DNA of 64,000 bases from Microvirga puerhi (GTDB taxonomy: Bacteria; Pseudomonadota; Alphaproteobacteria; Rhizobiales; Beijerinckiaceae), in NCBI RefSeq assembly GCF_020089865.1, contig NZ_JAIRBM010000011.1, positions 1-64,000 on the forward strand, written 5' to 3'. The translations under genes were made by a program, and so were the position numbers. The notes beneath the pieces were generated by a model. The model was not told where the DNA came from, did not search any database, and saw nothing but the letters and a program-made list of their open reading frames with translations. Below, in pieces: positions 26,543 to 34,994 of the stretch (position 1 is the stretch's first letter; the number at the start of each line of letters is the position of its first letter).

Positions 26543-26559
26543 GTTCTACATCATAGAAC
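26543..26559. promoter_or_regulatory. Palindromic operator site 2 in the IclR-fusion/importer intergenic region
   Basis: GTTCTACATCATAGAAC is palindromic in its outer six bases. It follows site 1 with 19 bases between equivalent positions, about two helical turns, so two dimers could bind side by side on one DNA face. Confidence 0.6.
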
Positions 26560-26584
26560 AAATCCGACAACAATGGAGGAAAGC

Positions 26585-27844
26585 ATGCTCAAGATTACGA
26601 GACGCGCGGTGATGCTCACGGTGTCGGCACTCACCGCCGCCGGGGTCGCCTTTTCGGCAGAAGCCAAAACGAAAATCACCTATTGGGCATGGACCGAGCA
26701 TGTTGCGGCCGCCAATGCCGTGAAGGCCGAATTCGAAAAGCAGAATCCGGACATCGAGGTCGAGATTTCCAATCTCAACCCCTTCGACCTTCAAGACAAA
26801 TTCCTGGTCGCCATGGCGGCTGGCGTCGGTGGGCCCGACGTCGCCCTGATCCTCCAGCGCCGGTTCGACGCCTATATCGCCACGGGCGGTCTTCTTGATA
26901 CGACAAAGGAGATGGCACCCTTGAAGGAAAGCTATCCGCCGGCTGTCTGGTCCACCATCGCGTACGATGGCAAGACCTATGGGATTCCCTACGACCAGAA
27001 TCCGTCGGCGTTCTTCTATCGCGCCGACATCTTCGAGGCGAACGGGATCAAGGTTCCTCTCGAGACGTGGGAGGATTTCGTTGCTGCCGGAAAAGTCCTC
27101 GCCCAGAAGGGGATTTTCATCACGCATGTTTCGGCGCCCAGTGGCGTTCCGGGCGTCGCGAACCTCGTCGAATACCTGCAGTCACGAAACGCCGAAATCT
27201 TCGACGGGTCTGGGAAGGTCGTCAAAAACAATGCTTTGGCGCGCGAGACCTTGCGCTTCTATTACGATCTCGTTCGCACCCACAAAATCGCATTCGAGTC
27301 CCGCAACAACGCTCCGGAGTTTTTCCAAGCCGTCAAGGACGGGCGTATCGCAGGCTATGCCGTGCCATCTTGGGCGGTCTTCCGCCTGCAAAAGGAGGCG
27401 CCTGATCAGAGTGGAAAATGGCGAGCGATGCCTTGGCCGAAATGGGGGAAGGATGCGCCTGCCACGACAGGAGCCTGGGGCGGCAATGTCCTCGCCATTC
27501 CGAAGTCGACAAAGAATCGCGAGGCTGCGCTGAAGTGGGCGATGTTCATCGGCGCAAATGAAGTCACGCAGACTCGCATCTGGGAGGAAGGACATCTTCT
27601 CCCAGCCTTCGAGCCGGCACTGAAGTCCCCTGTCCTGGCGAAAGGGGAGGAATATCTCGGCGGCCAATCGATCTACGAAGCCGCCCTGAAGCCGCGGACC
27701 CTGAACAACTTCAACTACTACGACTGGGGAAAGGCCGAAGTCATCATCGGGAACGAGCTCGATTTGATGTTCGGCGGCAAGAAATCGCCCGAGCAGGCGT
27801 GGGATGACATCGAGAAGCAACTGATCTCGCAGCTCCGCAGGTAA
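26585..27844 (+). CDS. ABC carbohydrate importer binding protein (family 1)
   Basis: 419-residue periplasmic solute-binding protein of the MalE/UgpB class. The signal peptide is clear (KITRRA, hydrophobic VMLTVSALTAAGVAFS, cleavage after AEA near residue 25). After it, ITYWAW and the GGPDVALI strand are typical of the family, as is the NPSAFFYRADIF segment. The start at 26585 follows ggaggaaagc; the ATG four codons earlier lacks a site. First gene of the operon and divergent from the IclR-SMP30 gene. A monosaccharide, oligosaccharide or sugar acid is likely, not resolvable further. Confidence 0.93.
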   Translation: MLKITRRAVMLTVSALTAAGVAFSAEAKTKITYWAWTEHVAAANAVKAEFEKQNPDIEVEISNLNPFDLQDKFLVAMAAGVGGPDVALILQRRFDAYIATGGLLDTTKEMAPLKESYPPAVWSTIAYDGKTYGIPYDQNPSAFFYRADIFEANGIKVPLETWEDFVAAGKVLAQKGIFITHVSAPSGVPGVANLVEYLQSRNAEIFDGSGKVVKNNALARETLRFYYDLVRTHKIAFESRNNAPEFFQAVKDGRIAGYAVPSWAVFRLQKEAPDQSGKWRAMPWPKWGKDAPATTGAWGGNVLAIPKSTKNREAALKWAMFIGANEVTQTRIWEEGHLLPAFEPALKSPVLAKGEEYLGGQSIYEAALKPRTLNNFNYYDWGKAEVIIGNELDLMFGGKKSPEQAWDDIEKQLISQLRR

Positions 27845-27899
27845 CCACTGCTGCGGCGGCTCTGCCGCCGCCATCTCTTCAAATCGGGGCCAAGTCAAA

Positions 27900-28814
27900 A
27901 TGACTGCCGCAATTGCGCACACGATCCACAAAGCCGGACATTCCAGGCGACGCCTCCGGCGTGCGCTCATCCCCTACCTTTTTCTTGCCCCCTTCTTTCT
28001 GACATTCCTCGCCTTTTGGTTGGGACCCATCATCGCATCTTTCGTTTATTCGTTTACGGATTGGCGCGGCGTCCTCCAAGCGCGGTTCATCGGATTAGCC
28101 AATTACGAGCGGATCTATGAGGATCCCCGATTCTGGCTCGCGCTGCGCAACACCGCCTTCTACGGACTCGTCTATGTGACACTCCTGAACACGTTAGCGC
28201 TGGCCCTGGCGCTAGCGATCGATAGCACGTGGCTGCGCTTCAGGAACGGCATCAAGATCGGATTCTTTCTTCCCGTGACCATCAGCCTCGTCGTGGCTGC
28301 CGTCATGTTCGAGATGATCTTTGCAAACGGCGTCGGCCTCCTCAACATCACGCTCAAGGCGTTAGGGCTGCCTCAGCCCGATTGGCTGGGAGATCCAAAG
28401 GTGGCGATCTGGTCAATCATTATTCTGCGCATCTGGCGCGCACTTGGCTATTACGCGGTCATCTATTTCGCGGGGCTGCAAGCCATCCCCTCTGACGTCA
28501 AGGAAGCGGCGCGTCTGGACGGATGCCGACCCTGGCAAGTGACGTGGCACATGACGCTACCGCTCCTCAAGCCCGTGATCCTGTTCTGCATCATCATGTC
28601 GACGATTTGGGCGCTTGAGCTCTTCGACGAGGCCTGGGTGCTGACGAAGGGTGGCCCTGCTGACAGCACTCTGACGATCGTCATCTATCTCTATCAGGCA
28701 GGATTTCAGTATATCGAACTCGGTTACGCGGCAGCCGTCTCATATGTCCTCACCTTCCTGATCGTGATCGCGGCGATCGCGCAAAAACTGCTGATCGGAC
28801 GGGAGCAGCAATGA
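27900..28814 (+). CDS. ABC carbohydrate importer permease, MalF type
   Basis: 304-residue inner-membrane permease with six membrane segments. The ATPase-docking EAA loop is KEAARLDGCRPWQVTWHM, near residue 200. It belongs to the UgpA/MalF class. The gap to the binding-protein gene is 55 bases. Its stop overlaps the next permease start by four bases (ATGA), so the two are translationally coupled and should form a heterodimeric channel. Confidence 0.93.
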   Translation: MTAAIAHTIHKAGHSRRRLRRALIPYLFLAPFFLTFLAFWLGPIIASFVYSFTDWRGVLQARFIGLANYERIYEDPRFWLALRNTAFYGLVYVTLLNTLALALALAIDSTWLRFRNGIKIGFFLPVTISLVVAAVMFEMIFANGVGLLNITLKALGLPQPDWLGDPKVAIWSIIILRIWRALGYYAVIYFAGLQAIPSDVKEAARLDGCRPWQVTWHMTLPLLKPVILFCIIMSTIWALELFDEAWVLTKGGPADSTLTIVIYLYQAGFQYIELGYAAAVSYVLTFLIVIAAIAQKLLIGREQQ

Positions 28815-29674
28815 TGGAGCTTGCCAAGAATAATACTCGGCATTCAAAGAGGCGCGACTCCTTCGCTCTTCCGATCGGATCCTATCTCGGGACATTGCTG
28901 GTTCTTGGGGTGCTGGCTATCGCCATGACGCCTGTTCTGTGGGCCATCCTCTCAGCCTTCAAGACGAGAAGCGACATCTTTGCAGGCGACGTCTGGCCGC
29001 GGACATGGTCGATCGAAAACTTCCGCGACCTTCTCGCGAAGACGCTCTATCTACGCTGGATGTTCAACAGCCTGTTCGTCGCGATCATCAGCACCGTGCT
29101 CGGCGTCTTCTTCTGCTCGCTCGGCGGTTACGCATTCGCAAAATTTGAATTTCCCGGAAAAACTGTTCTCTTCTGGATTGTGATCGCTTCGGTCTCGATT
29201 CCGGCCTTCACGACGGTTATCCCTCTTTTCGGCTGGCTCGCGCGCCTGGGACTGCTCGATACCTACCTCGTCCTCATTCTGCCCTTTGCGGCAAATGCCT
29301 TCGGAATTTTCCTGATGCGCCAATACTGCATCGGCGTTCCGAATGAACTGCTGGACGCGGGTCGCATTGATGGTTGCGGCGAGTTCCGCCTCTACTGGGC
29401 CGTCGTCCTTCCGTTGCTGCGGCCGGCTCTCGGTACCGTCGGGATCCTGATCTTCATCGCATCGTGGAATAGCTACATCTGGCCTTTGGTCATGATGCGT
29501 ACGGACGACATGCTCACTCTGCCGGTCGGTGTCGCATCCCTCAAAGGCGATCAGCTTCCCGAGTACGGAATGCTGATGGCGGCCTCTGTCCTTTCCAGCC
29601 TTCCGATCATTCTGGCCTTTCTCATCATGCAGCGCCAGTTCATTGCAGGGCTCACTCAAGGCGCAGTCAAATAG
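28811..29674 (+). CDS. ABC carbohydrate importer permease, MalG type
   Basis: 287-residue permease with six membrane segments and the EAA loop DAGRIDGCGEFRLYWAV. It is of the UgpE/MalG class and partner of the preceding permease. The reading begins with two methionines; 28811 is used because it makes the ATGA overlap. The final segment QFIAGLTQGAVK matches the family C-terminus (F-x-x-G-x-x-x-G-x-x-K), which is good evidence of an intact gene. Confidence 0.93.
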   Translation: MMELAKNNTRHSKRRDSFALPIGSYLGTLLVLGVLAIAMTPVLWAILSAFKTRSDIFAGDVWPRTWSIENFRDLLAKTLYLRWMFNSLFVAIISTVLGVFFCSLGGYAFAKFEFPGKTVLFWIVIASVSIPAFTTVIPLFGWLARLGLLDTYLVLILPFAANAFGIFLMRQYCIGVPNELLDAGRIDGCGEFRLYWAVVLPLLRPALGTVGILIFIASWNSYIWPLVMMRTDDMLTLPVGVASLKGDQLPEYGMLMAASVLSSLPIILAFLIMQRQFIAGLTQGAVK

Positions 29675-29684
29675 GGATCATGAC

Positions 29685-30425
29685 ATGCTTTTGGAGTTGG
29701 ATGGTAAGGTTGCGCTCATCACGGGCGCTGCACGAGGAATTGGCTTTGAAACCGCGAAACGCTTTGCAGCCGAAGGCGCGCAGGTCATGCTCGCGGATCG
29801 TGATGCACAATCCCTCGCCGCTGCCCGCGAGAGCATACCAGGCTCGGCGAGTGCCGTCGTGGATCTGACTGTCGAAAGTGCGGCTGAAGAGCTCATGCAG
29901 GCCACGTTGACGGCCTTCGGGAGGCTCGACGTTCTTGTTAACAACGCAGGGATCAGCGAGCCGGCACCCATCGCGCAAACCACGCCTGATTCATGGCGGC
30001 GGGTCATGTCCATCAATCTCGATGCACTCTACCTTCTGTCGCGTGCGGCCATGCCTGCCCTGGCGAACACAAAGGGCACAATCGTCTCCCTTGCCTCGTT
30101 CGCCGGAAAGCGTGGCACATTGTTTGGGGACAACACGTCCTATTCTACGTCCAAGGCCGGGGTCATCGGCTTTACGCGCGCTCTCGCGATCGAGGCCGCG
30201 CGAGTAGGCATCCGCGTGAACGCGGTGGCGCCTGGACCCGTCGCAACTGACCTTATCAAGGCGCTTTCGTCGGACCAACTGAAACGGGTCACTGACTTCG
30301 TGCCGTTGGGGCGCATGGCAGATACTTCCGAGATTGCCGATCTCATTCTCTTTCTCTCGTCCGCACGGGCCGCGTACATCACGGGTGAAGTGATCAACGT
30401 CAACGGCGGCCTGTACATGGATTGA
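29685..30425 (+). CDS. Short-chain dehydrogenase/reductase (first of two in the sugar operon)
   Basis: 246-residue classical SDR. The NAD(P)-binding motif is TGAARGIG, then NNAG at about residue 85, catalytic serine in SLAS, and YSTSK for the Tyr/Lys pair. The acidic residue after the second strand (ADRD) suggests NAD preference. The start at 29685 follows gggatcatgac; a longer reading overlaps the permease. In this context it could oxidise the imported sugar to a lactone, or a keto-acid intermediate later in the path. Confidence 0.9.
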   Translation: MLLELDGKVALITGAARGIGFETAKRFAAEGAQVMLADRDAQSLAAARESIPGSASAVVDLTVESAAEELMQATLTAFGRLDVLVNNAGISEPAPIAQTTPDSWRRVMSINLDALYLLSRAAMPALANTKGTIVSLASFAGKRGTLFGDNTSYSTSKAGVIGFTRALAIEAARVGIRVNAVAPGPVATDLIKALSSDQLKRVTDFVPLGRMADTSEIADLILFLSSARAAYITGEVINVNGGLYMD

Positions 30426-30429
30426 TAGT

Positions 30430-31605
30430 ATGGCGTTTCAGGACTCTCCTCTGACGATCACGTCCGTCAGACACTGGCTGATCTATATTCCGTTCGAGCA
30501 TCCGATCGTGTGGGGATCCGGCAAGCGGCCCGGGAGCACGCGCCTGGTCGTGGAGATCACGACGGCGAGCGGCATAAAGGGCTATGGCGAGACGATCGCC
30601 CTCCTCGATTTCGTTCCAGCGGTTTTCGAGAAGGTGGTTGCACCGCTTTTGATGGGCCGGAACGCCGCTGATGTCGAGCGTTTCCATCGTCACGTGCTGG
30701 GCGCCGGCTATTATCACCATCAGCGAGCAGCCGTTATGGCTATGGCGGCAGCGGAAATGGCCATGTGGGACGCCGTGGGGCGTCATGCCCAGCTTCCTCT
30801 GCATGCCTTGTGGGGTGGCGCCTATCGCAACGAGATCGAACTATCGGCTTATCTGTTCGTCGCTGATCCGACCGGATGCGCGGAGATGGCATCGAGGTTT
30901 CTCGACCAAGGCTACACCACGTTCAAGCTCAAGATCGGACACGACTTCCAGAGTGACATCAAGCTGGTCGAGGCCGTGCGCCGGACAATCGGGGATGCCA
31001 TTCCCTTGCGCGCCGACGTCAACGGAGCATGGACGCCCGGAACAGCGAAGCGACTGCTTGAGAGGCTCAAACCCTACGATCTGGCTTATATCGAACAACC
31101 GCTCGTGCTGCACGACCTCATTGGCCATGCAGAACTACGCAAAGTGCAAACCACGCCGGTCGCTCTTGATGAATCAGCCTATACCCAGGGTGATGTCGGC
31201 AATATCGTGAGGATGAGCGCCGCAGACGTCATCCTTCTCGATCCACATGAGGAGGGCGGACTTTGGCATTGCTTGAAATCCGCAGCCATTGCAGAAGCCG
31301 CTGGTCTTCCGGTAACGCTTCACAGCGGTGGCGAGCTCGGATTGTCGCAAGCGGCCTATCTTCACCTGGCAGCGTCAATCCCCAACATGTCGATCGCCAT
31401 AGACACCGAGTACTACTATCACAGCACCGATATCATCACGGAAGCGCACGTGATCAGGAACGGACGTCTCCCCGTTCCCACGGGACCGGGCCTCGGCGTC
31501 ACGCCTGATCTCGATCGACTCGAAAGCCTGCGCACGACGAAAGTGATCGGCGCGTATCTTGATCCGGATCGGCCAGGCTGGTTCGCAGAAAAGCCGAAAT
31601 ACTGA
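30430..31605 (+). CDS. Enolase-superfamily enzyme (mandelate racemase/muconate lactonizing group)
   Basis: 391-residue enzyme with the N-terminal capping domain (about 1-130) and a TIM barrel. Strand 2 carries K166-x-K168 (FKLKIG). The metal ligands are D196 (RADVNG), E222 (YIEQPL) and D247 (ALDES). At the end of strand 6, where muconate lactonizing enzymes have a lysine, there is D271 (LLDPHEEGG), and strand 7 has H298 (TLHSGGE). K-x-K plus an Asp-His dyad is the mandelate-racemase arrangement used by many sugar-acid dehydratases. A dehydratase acting on an aldonic acid released by the SMP-30 domain is the best guess. It starts four bases after the preceding stop. Confidence 0.88.
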   Translation: MAFQDSPLTITSVRHWLIYIPFEHPIVWGSGKRPGSTRLVVEITTASGIKGYGETIALLDFVPAVFEKVVAPLLMGRNAADVERFHRHVLGAGYYHHQRAAVMAMAAAEMAMWDAVGRHAQLPLHALWGGAYRNEIELSAYLFVADPTGCAEMASRFLDQGYTTFKLKIGHDFQSDIKLVEAVRRTIGDAIPLRADVNGAWTPGTAKRLLERLKPYDLAYIEQPLVLHDLIGHAELRKVQTTPVALDESAYTQGDVGNIVRMSAADVILLDPHEEGGLWHCLKSAAIAEAAGLPVTLHSGGELGLSQAAYLHLAASIPNMSIAIDTEYYYHSTDIITEAHVIRNGRLPVPTGPGLGVTPDLDRLESLRTTKVIGAYLDPDRPGWFAEKPKY

Positions 31606-31606
31606 G

Positions 31607-32359
31607 ATGAGCACCACAGATCGCTTTGCATCCCGAATTGCCGTCGTCACAGGCGCGGCCCAAGGAATCGGACGCGCGATTGCCGACAGGCTCGCTCGGG
31701 AGGGAGCTTTCGTTTACGCGGCAGATAGGCAGCCTGAGAAAGCATCGACAAGCGGCCTCCAGCATCTCGTGGAATGCACGCTCGACGTGACGGACCCGGC
31801 CAGTATCGCTGCCTTGTTCCACGAAATCGAGGATCGCCATGGTCGTTGCGACATGCTGGTTAATAACGCCGGCATTCCGGGGGAACTTCCCCTCCATGAA
31901 ATGACATTGCCTTATTGGAACAACGTCTTTGCCGTCAATGTCACCGGGCAGATGCTGATGTGCCAAGCGGCAGCCCCACTGATGTCCCATCACGGCAGTA
32001 TCGTGAACCTGTCATCGGTCGCCGCGCACCTGGGCTTTGCGGATCGTGCTGCCTATTGTGCCTCGAAGGCGGCTGTGTTGGGTTTGACCAGAGCTCTTGC
32101 GGTCGAGCTCGCACCCAACGGAATTCGGGTGAATTGCCTGTGTCCTGGCACGGTACAGACTCCGTGGATCGAGCGGCTTGTCGGCAACGACGCAGGGGCC
32201 GAAGAACGACGCACAAGCCTCGCCACGCGACAGGTTCTCAATCGTATTGGCGCGCCCGAGGAGATCGCCGCGGCAGTGGCCTTTCTCCTTTCCGAAGAAG
32301 CTTCTTTCATCACTGGCAGCGTCATCATGGCCGATGGCGGAATGCTTTCGTCACGCTGA
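31607..32359 (+). CDS. Short-chain dehydrogenase/reductase (second of two in the sugar operon)
   Basis: 250-residue classical SDR with TGAAQGIG, NNAGIP, a serine in NLSSVA and the Tyr/Lys motif YCASK. ADRQ after the second strand suggests NAD. It starts one base after the enolase-superfamily stop. Together with the other SDR it provides two oxidation steps, as in the oxidative L-fucose and L-rhamnose routes, where one SDR oxidises the sugar and another the 2-keto-3-deoxy acid. Which of the two does which is not decidable here. Confidence 0.9.
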   Translation: MSTTDRFASRIAVVTGAAQGIGRAIADRLAREGAFVYAADRQPEKASTSGLQHLVECTLDVTDPASIAALFHEIEDRHGRCDMLVNNAGIPGELPLHEMTLPYWNNVFAVNVTGQMLMCQAAAPLMSHHGSIVNLSSVAAHLGFADRAAYCASKAAVLGLTRALAVELAPNGIRVNCLCPGTVQTPWIERLVGNDAGAEERRTSLATRQVLNRIGAPEEIAAAVAFLLSEEASFITGSVIMADGGMLSSR

Positions 32360-32376
32360 ACCAGTTTGGAGCAGTC

Positions 32377-33432
32377 ATGGCCCACGTTGTTTTGAACAAG
32401 CTGAGCAAGTCGTTCGGGAGCACTATCGTATTGCCGGAGGTCGACCTTGAGATTGCCAACGAGGAGTTCGTCGTCCTCGTCGGGCCCTCCGGATGTGGCA
32501 AGTCAACCCTTCTTAGAATCATTGCCGGACTTGAAGAACCATCCGCAGGAACGATCCAAATCGGCGACAGGATCGTGAATGATATCGATTCCCGCGATCG
32601 CGACATCGCGATGGTATTTCAGAACTATGCCTTGTACCCCCACAAGTCGGTGTTCGAGAATATGTCATTCGCCCTTACATTGCGCGGCCTAGACAGGAAG
32701 GCAATCCGTGCGAAGGTAGAGGATGCGGCTCAAATTCTTGGGCTTCGCAATCTCCTCGATCGCTATCCGCGTCAGCTCTCCGGTGGCCAGCGTCAACGTG
32801 TTGCCATGGGTCGCGCCATCGTGCGCGATCCTCAAGTCTTTCTGTTCGATGAGCCGCTCTCCAATCTCGATGCCAAGCTCCGTGTTGCCATGAGAACCGA
32901 GATCCGGTCTCTCCACCAGCGGCTTCGCGCGACCTCCATCTACGTGACGCACGATCAGGTCGAGGCCATGACGATGGCGGACCGCATTGTGGTGATGAAT
33001 GGCGGCCGGATCGAGCAGATCGGCTCCCCGATGGATCTCTACGACCGGCCCGCAAACACCTTCGTCGCAAATTTCATCGGCTCGCCGGCCATCAATCTGC
33101 TGCGCGGCCGCGCCGGAAACGGGGCCTTCCGAACGAACAAGGGAACCGATCTTCCCATCGGCCCGGCACCTACGAATGTGAATTCCGGTGCCCTGCTCTA
33201 TGGCATCCGACCCGAGCATCTTGAGATTAATCAGGATGCCGGATTGCCCTTCAAGATCGAGATCGTGGAGCCGACGGGCTCACAAGTCATCCTCTTCGGC
33301 GATCTTGCCGGGCATCCGGTCTATGCTTTGTTCGGCGATCTGCGTGGTGTGAAGGTCGGCGATACCCTTCGCCTTGCTCCGCAACCGGAGAAAGTGCACC
33401 TCTTCGACGAAACGAGCGGCATACGCCTCTGA
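32377..33432 (+). CDS. ABC carbohydrate importer ATPase, UgpC/MalK type
   Basis: 351-residue ATPase with Walker A GPSGCGKST, signature LSGGQRQRVAMGRA, Walker B VFLFDEPLSNLD and H-loop VTHDQVEAMT. A C-terminal TOBE regulatory domain (IRPEHLEI, VEPTGSQ) matches the MalK/UgpC class. The start at 32377 follows ttggagcagtc; the frame stays open far upstream but there it only mirrors the SDR gene in another frame. Last gene of the importer operon, completing binding protein, two permeases and ATPase. Confidence 0.94.
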   Translation: MAHVVLNKLSKSFGSTIVLPEVDLEIANEEFVVLVGPSGCGKSTLLRIIAGLEEPSAGTIQIGDRIVNDIDSRDRDIAMVFQNYALYPHKSVFENMSFALTLRGLDRKAIRAKVEDAAQILGLRNLLDRYPRQLSGGQRQRVAMGRAIVRDPQVFLFDEPLSNLDAKLRVAMRTEIRSLHQRLRATSIYVTHDQVEAMTMADRIVVMNGGRIEQIGSPMDLYDRPANTFVANFIGSPAINLLRGRAGNGAFRTNKGTDLPIGPAPTNVNSGALLYGIRPEHLEINQDAGLPFKIEIVEPTGSQVILFGDLAGHPVYALFGDLRGVKVGDTLRLAPQPEKVHLFDETSGIRL

Positions 33433-33592
33433 TGCATCGGTGGGGAAGGAAATGGCGCCTCTGCCAGATGTCACCTTGCGGTTCATCTGATTGCCAATAT
33501 CACAATCCGGTCGGGTGAGCAGCCGCAGCGACACATGCTCAACGTCATCAATGCGACACGGTGTGAGAGGCGTATGGTTACACTGTCGGCTC

Positions 33593-33629
33593 ACGTCATG
33601 CGGGGTGAGCTTCTCACCCCGCATGACGT
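33593..33629. terminator. Bidirectional hairpin between convergent operons
   Basis: A perfect 17-bp stem (left arm 33593-33609, right arm 33613-33629) with a three-base CTT loop. It lies between the sugar importer ATPase (rightward) and the secretion adaptor (leftward). No long T run follows on either strand, but position and stability favour a shared terminator. Confidence 0.65.
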
Positions 33630-33662
33630 AGTTGAACGGATTTCTGTCGGCCGCAGAGCTTT

Positions 33663-34994
33663 TTAGTGTTCCCTGAAGGCTCTGGCGATCTGCTCTTCCA
33701 TGGGCTTGAAGAAGTATTCGAGCGGGGTGCGCTTGTTCACCTCCACGAACACCTCCGCCTGCATGCCGGCGATCAGCTTCAGGTTCTCCAGACGCTGGAT
33801 CTGGTCTGCCGGCAGATCGACCCGGATCGTGTAGAACGACACGTTCGTCTGCTGATCCCGCGACACGTCCGCCGAGATCCGGCTCACCGTGCCGTGCAGC
33901 TCGGGGATCATGCGCTGGTTCGAGGCATGCACCCGCACCGTCGCGTTCTGCCCGATCTTCAGCTGGTCGATGTCGTTCGGCATCACCTTGGCCTCGAGCT
34001 CGAGCTTGTCGTTCGTCGGAACGATCAGCATCACCGGCTCGGCCGGCGAGATCACGCCGCCGATCGTGTGCACGTTGAGCTGATGCACGAAGCCGGCGCT
34101 CGGCGCACGGATGTCGGTGCGTTTGAGCTGATCTTCGGCCGCAACCCGGCGCTCGGTATACTCTGCGATGCGGCCCTGATAGTCGCGCAGCTCTTTCAGC
34201 GCGTCCGCTCGCATCTCCTCGTCGACCTGGATGATCTGCAGCGAGGTTTCGGCGATCTTGCCTTCGGCCTGTGCGACCGCTGCAATCAGCTGGCCGCGCT
34301 GGCCCTCGATGCTCGCCGCATCACGCTCCAAGGCGTTGAGGCGCGGCAGCTGCACCAGATTTTTCTGGTAGAGCTCACGCACCCCCTTGAGCTCTTCCTT
34401 GATGAACTCCGCCTCGCGGCTCTTGGCCTCCTGCTGCGCCTTGAGACCGGTGATCTCGTCCTGGGACTGCGAGATGCGCTTGCGCAGCTGATCCTTCTGC
34501 GCGTCGCGCGCCGAGCGGCGGGCTTCGAACAGGGTCCGCTCGGAGGCCATGATGGTCTTCACCGCCGGCTCGTCGAGACGTCCGGCAAATTCCTCCGGAT
34601 CCGACACCGCACTCGCGCCGTCGCGCTCGGCTTCGAGCCGGGCCCGGCGGGCGACGAACTCATCGAGCTGCTTGGTGACAAGCAGCAGGTTGGCCCGCGT
34701 CACCGTCTCGTCGAGGCGGACCAGAAGATCGCCGGCGGCAACCTTGTCGCCCTCATGCACCTTCAGCTCCCCGACGATGCCGCCGGTGGCGTGCTGCACC
34801 TTCTTGACGCTGGTGTCGACCACGAACTGGCCGCCGGCCACGACCGCGCCCGATAGGGTTGCGGTGGCGGCCCATAGACCAATGGTGCCGCCGAACAACA
34901 CGATCATCGCAGTTCCGGTGATCGCCGCCCGGCGCAGGGCCTTCTGATGGATCGAAGCCTTCGGCTTGGCTCCCTGGAGGATGAGCGTGCTCAT
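33663..34994 (-). CDS. Type I secretion periplasmic adaptor (HlyD family)
   Basis: 443-residue membrane-fusion protein of the PrtE/HlyD type. A cytoplasmic N-terminus and one membrane anchor (about 24-45) precede a lipoyl half-motif (GGIVGELKVHEGDKVAAGD). A long coiled-coil hairpin (about 105-290) and the second lipoyl half (APSAGFVHQLNVHTIGGVI) follow, and the tail FKPMEEQIARAFREH is typical. It starts directly after the stop of the ATPase gene. It should bridge the ATPase to a TolC-like channel encoded elsewhere. No RTX substrate gene is in the window. Confidence 0.94.
   Translation of the reverse strand: MSTLILQGAKPKASIHQKALRRAAITGTAMIVLFGGTIGLWAATATLSGAVVAGGQFVVDTSVKKVQHATGGIVGELKVHEGDKVAAGDLLVRLDETVTRANLLLVTKQLDEFVARRARLEAERDGASAVSDPEEFAGRLDEPAVKTIMASERTLFEARRSARDAQKDQLRKRISQSQDEITGLKAQQEAKSREAEFIKEELKGVRELYQKNLVQLPRLNALERDAASIEGQRGQLIAAVAQAEGKIAETSLQIIQVDEEMRADALKELRDYQGRIAEYTERRVAAEDQLKRTDIRAPSAGFVHQLNVHTIGGVISPAEPVMLIVPTNDKLELEAKVMPNDIDQLKIGQNATVRVHASNQRMIPELHGTVSRISADVSRDQQTNVSFYTIRVDLPADQIQRLENLKLIAGMQAEVFVEVNKRTPLEYFFKPMEEQIARAFREH

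Noticed and set aside
31915-32376. N-terminal extension of the sugar importer ATPase through the second SDR gene
   Set aside because: The ATPase family start MAHVVLNKLSKSFG is at 32377 with a ribosome site; the extension mirrors the SDR gene.
33666-34856. 396-codon plus-strand frame opposite the secretion adaptor
   Set aside because: It mirrors the coiled-coil adaptor codons and has no recognisable domain.
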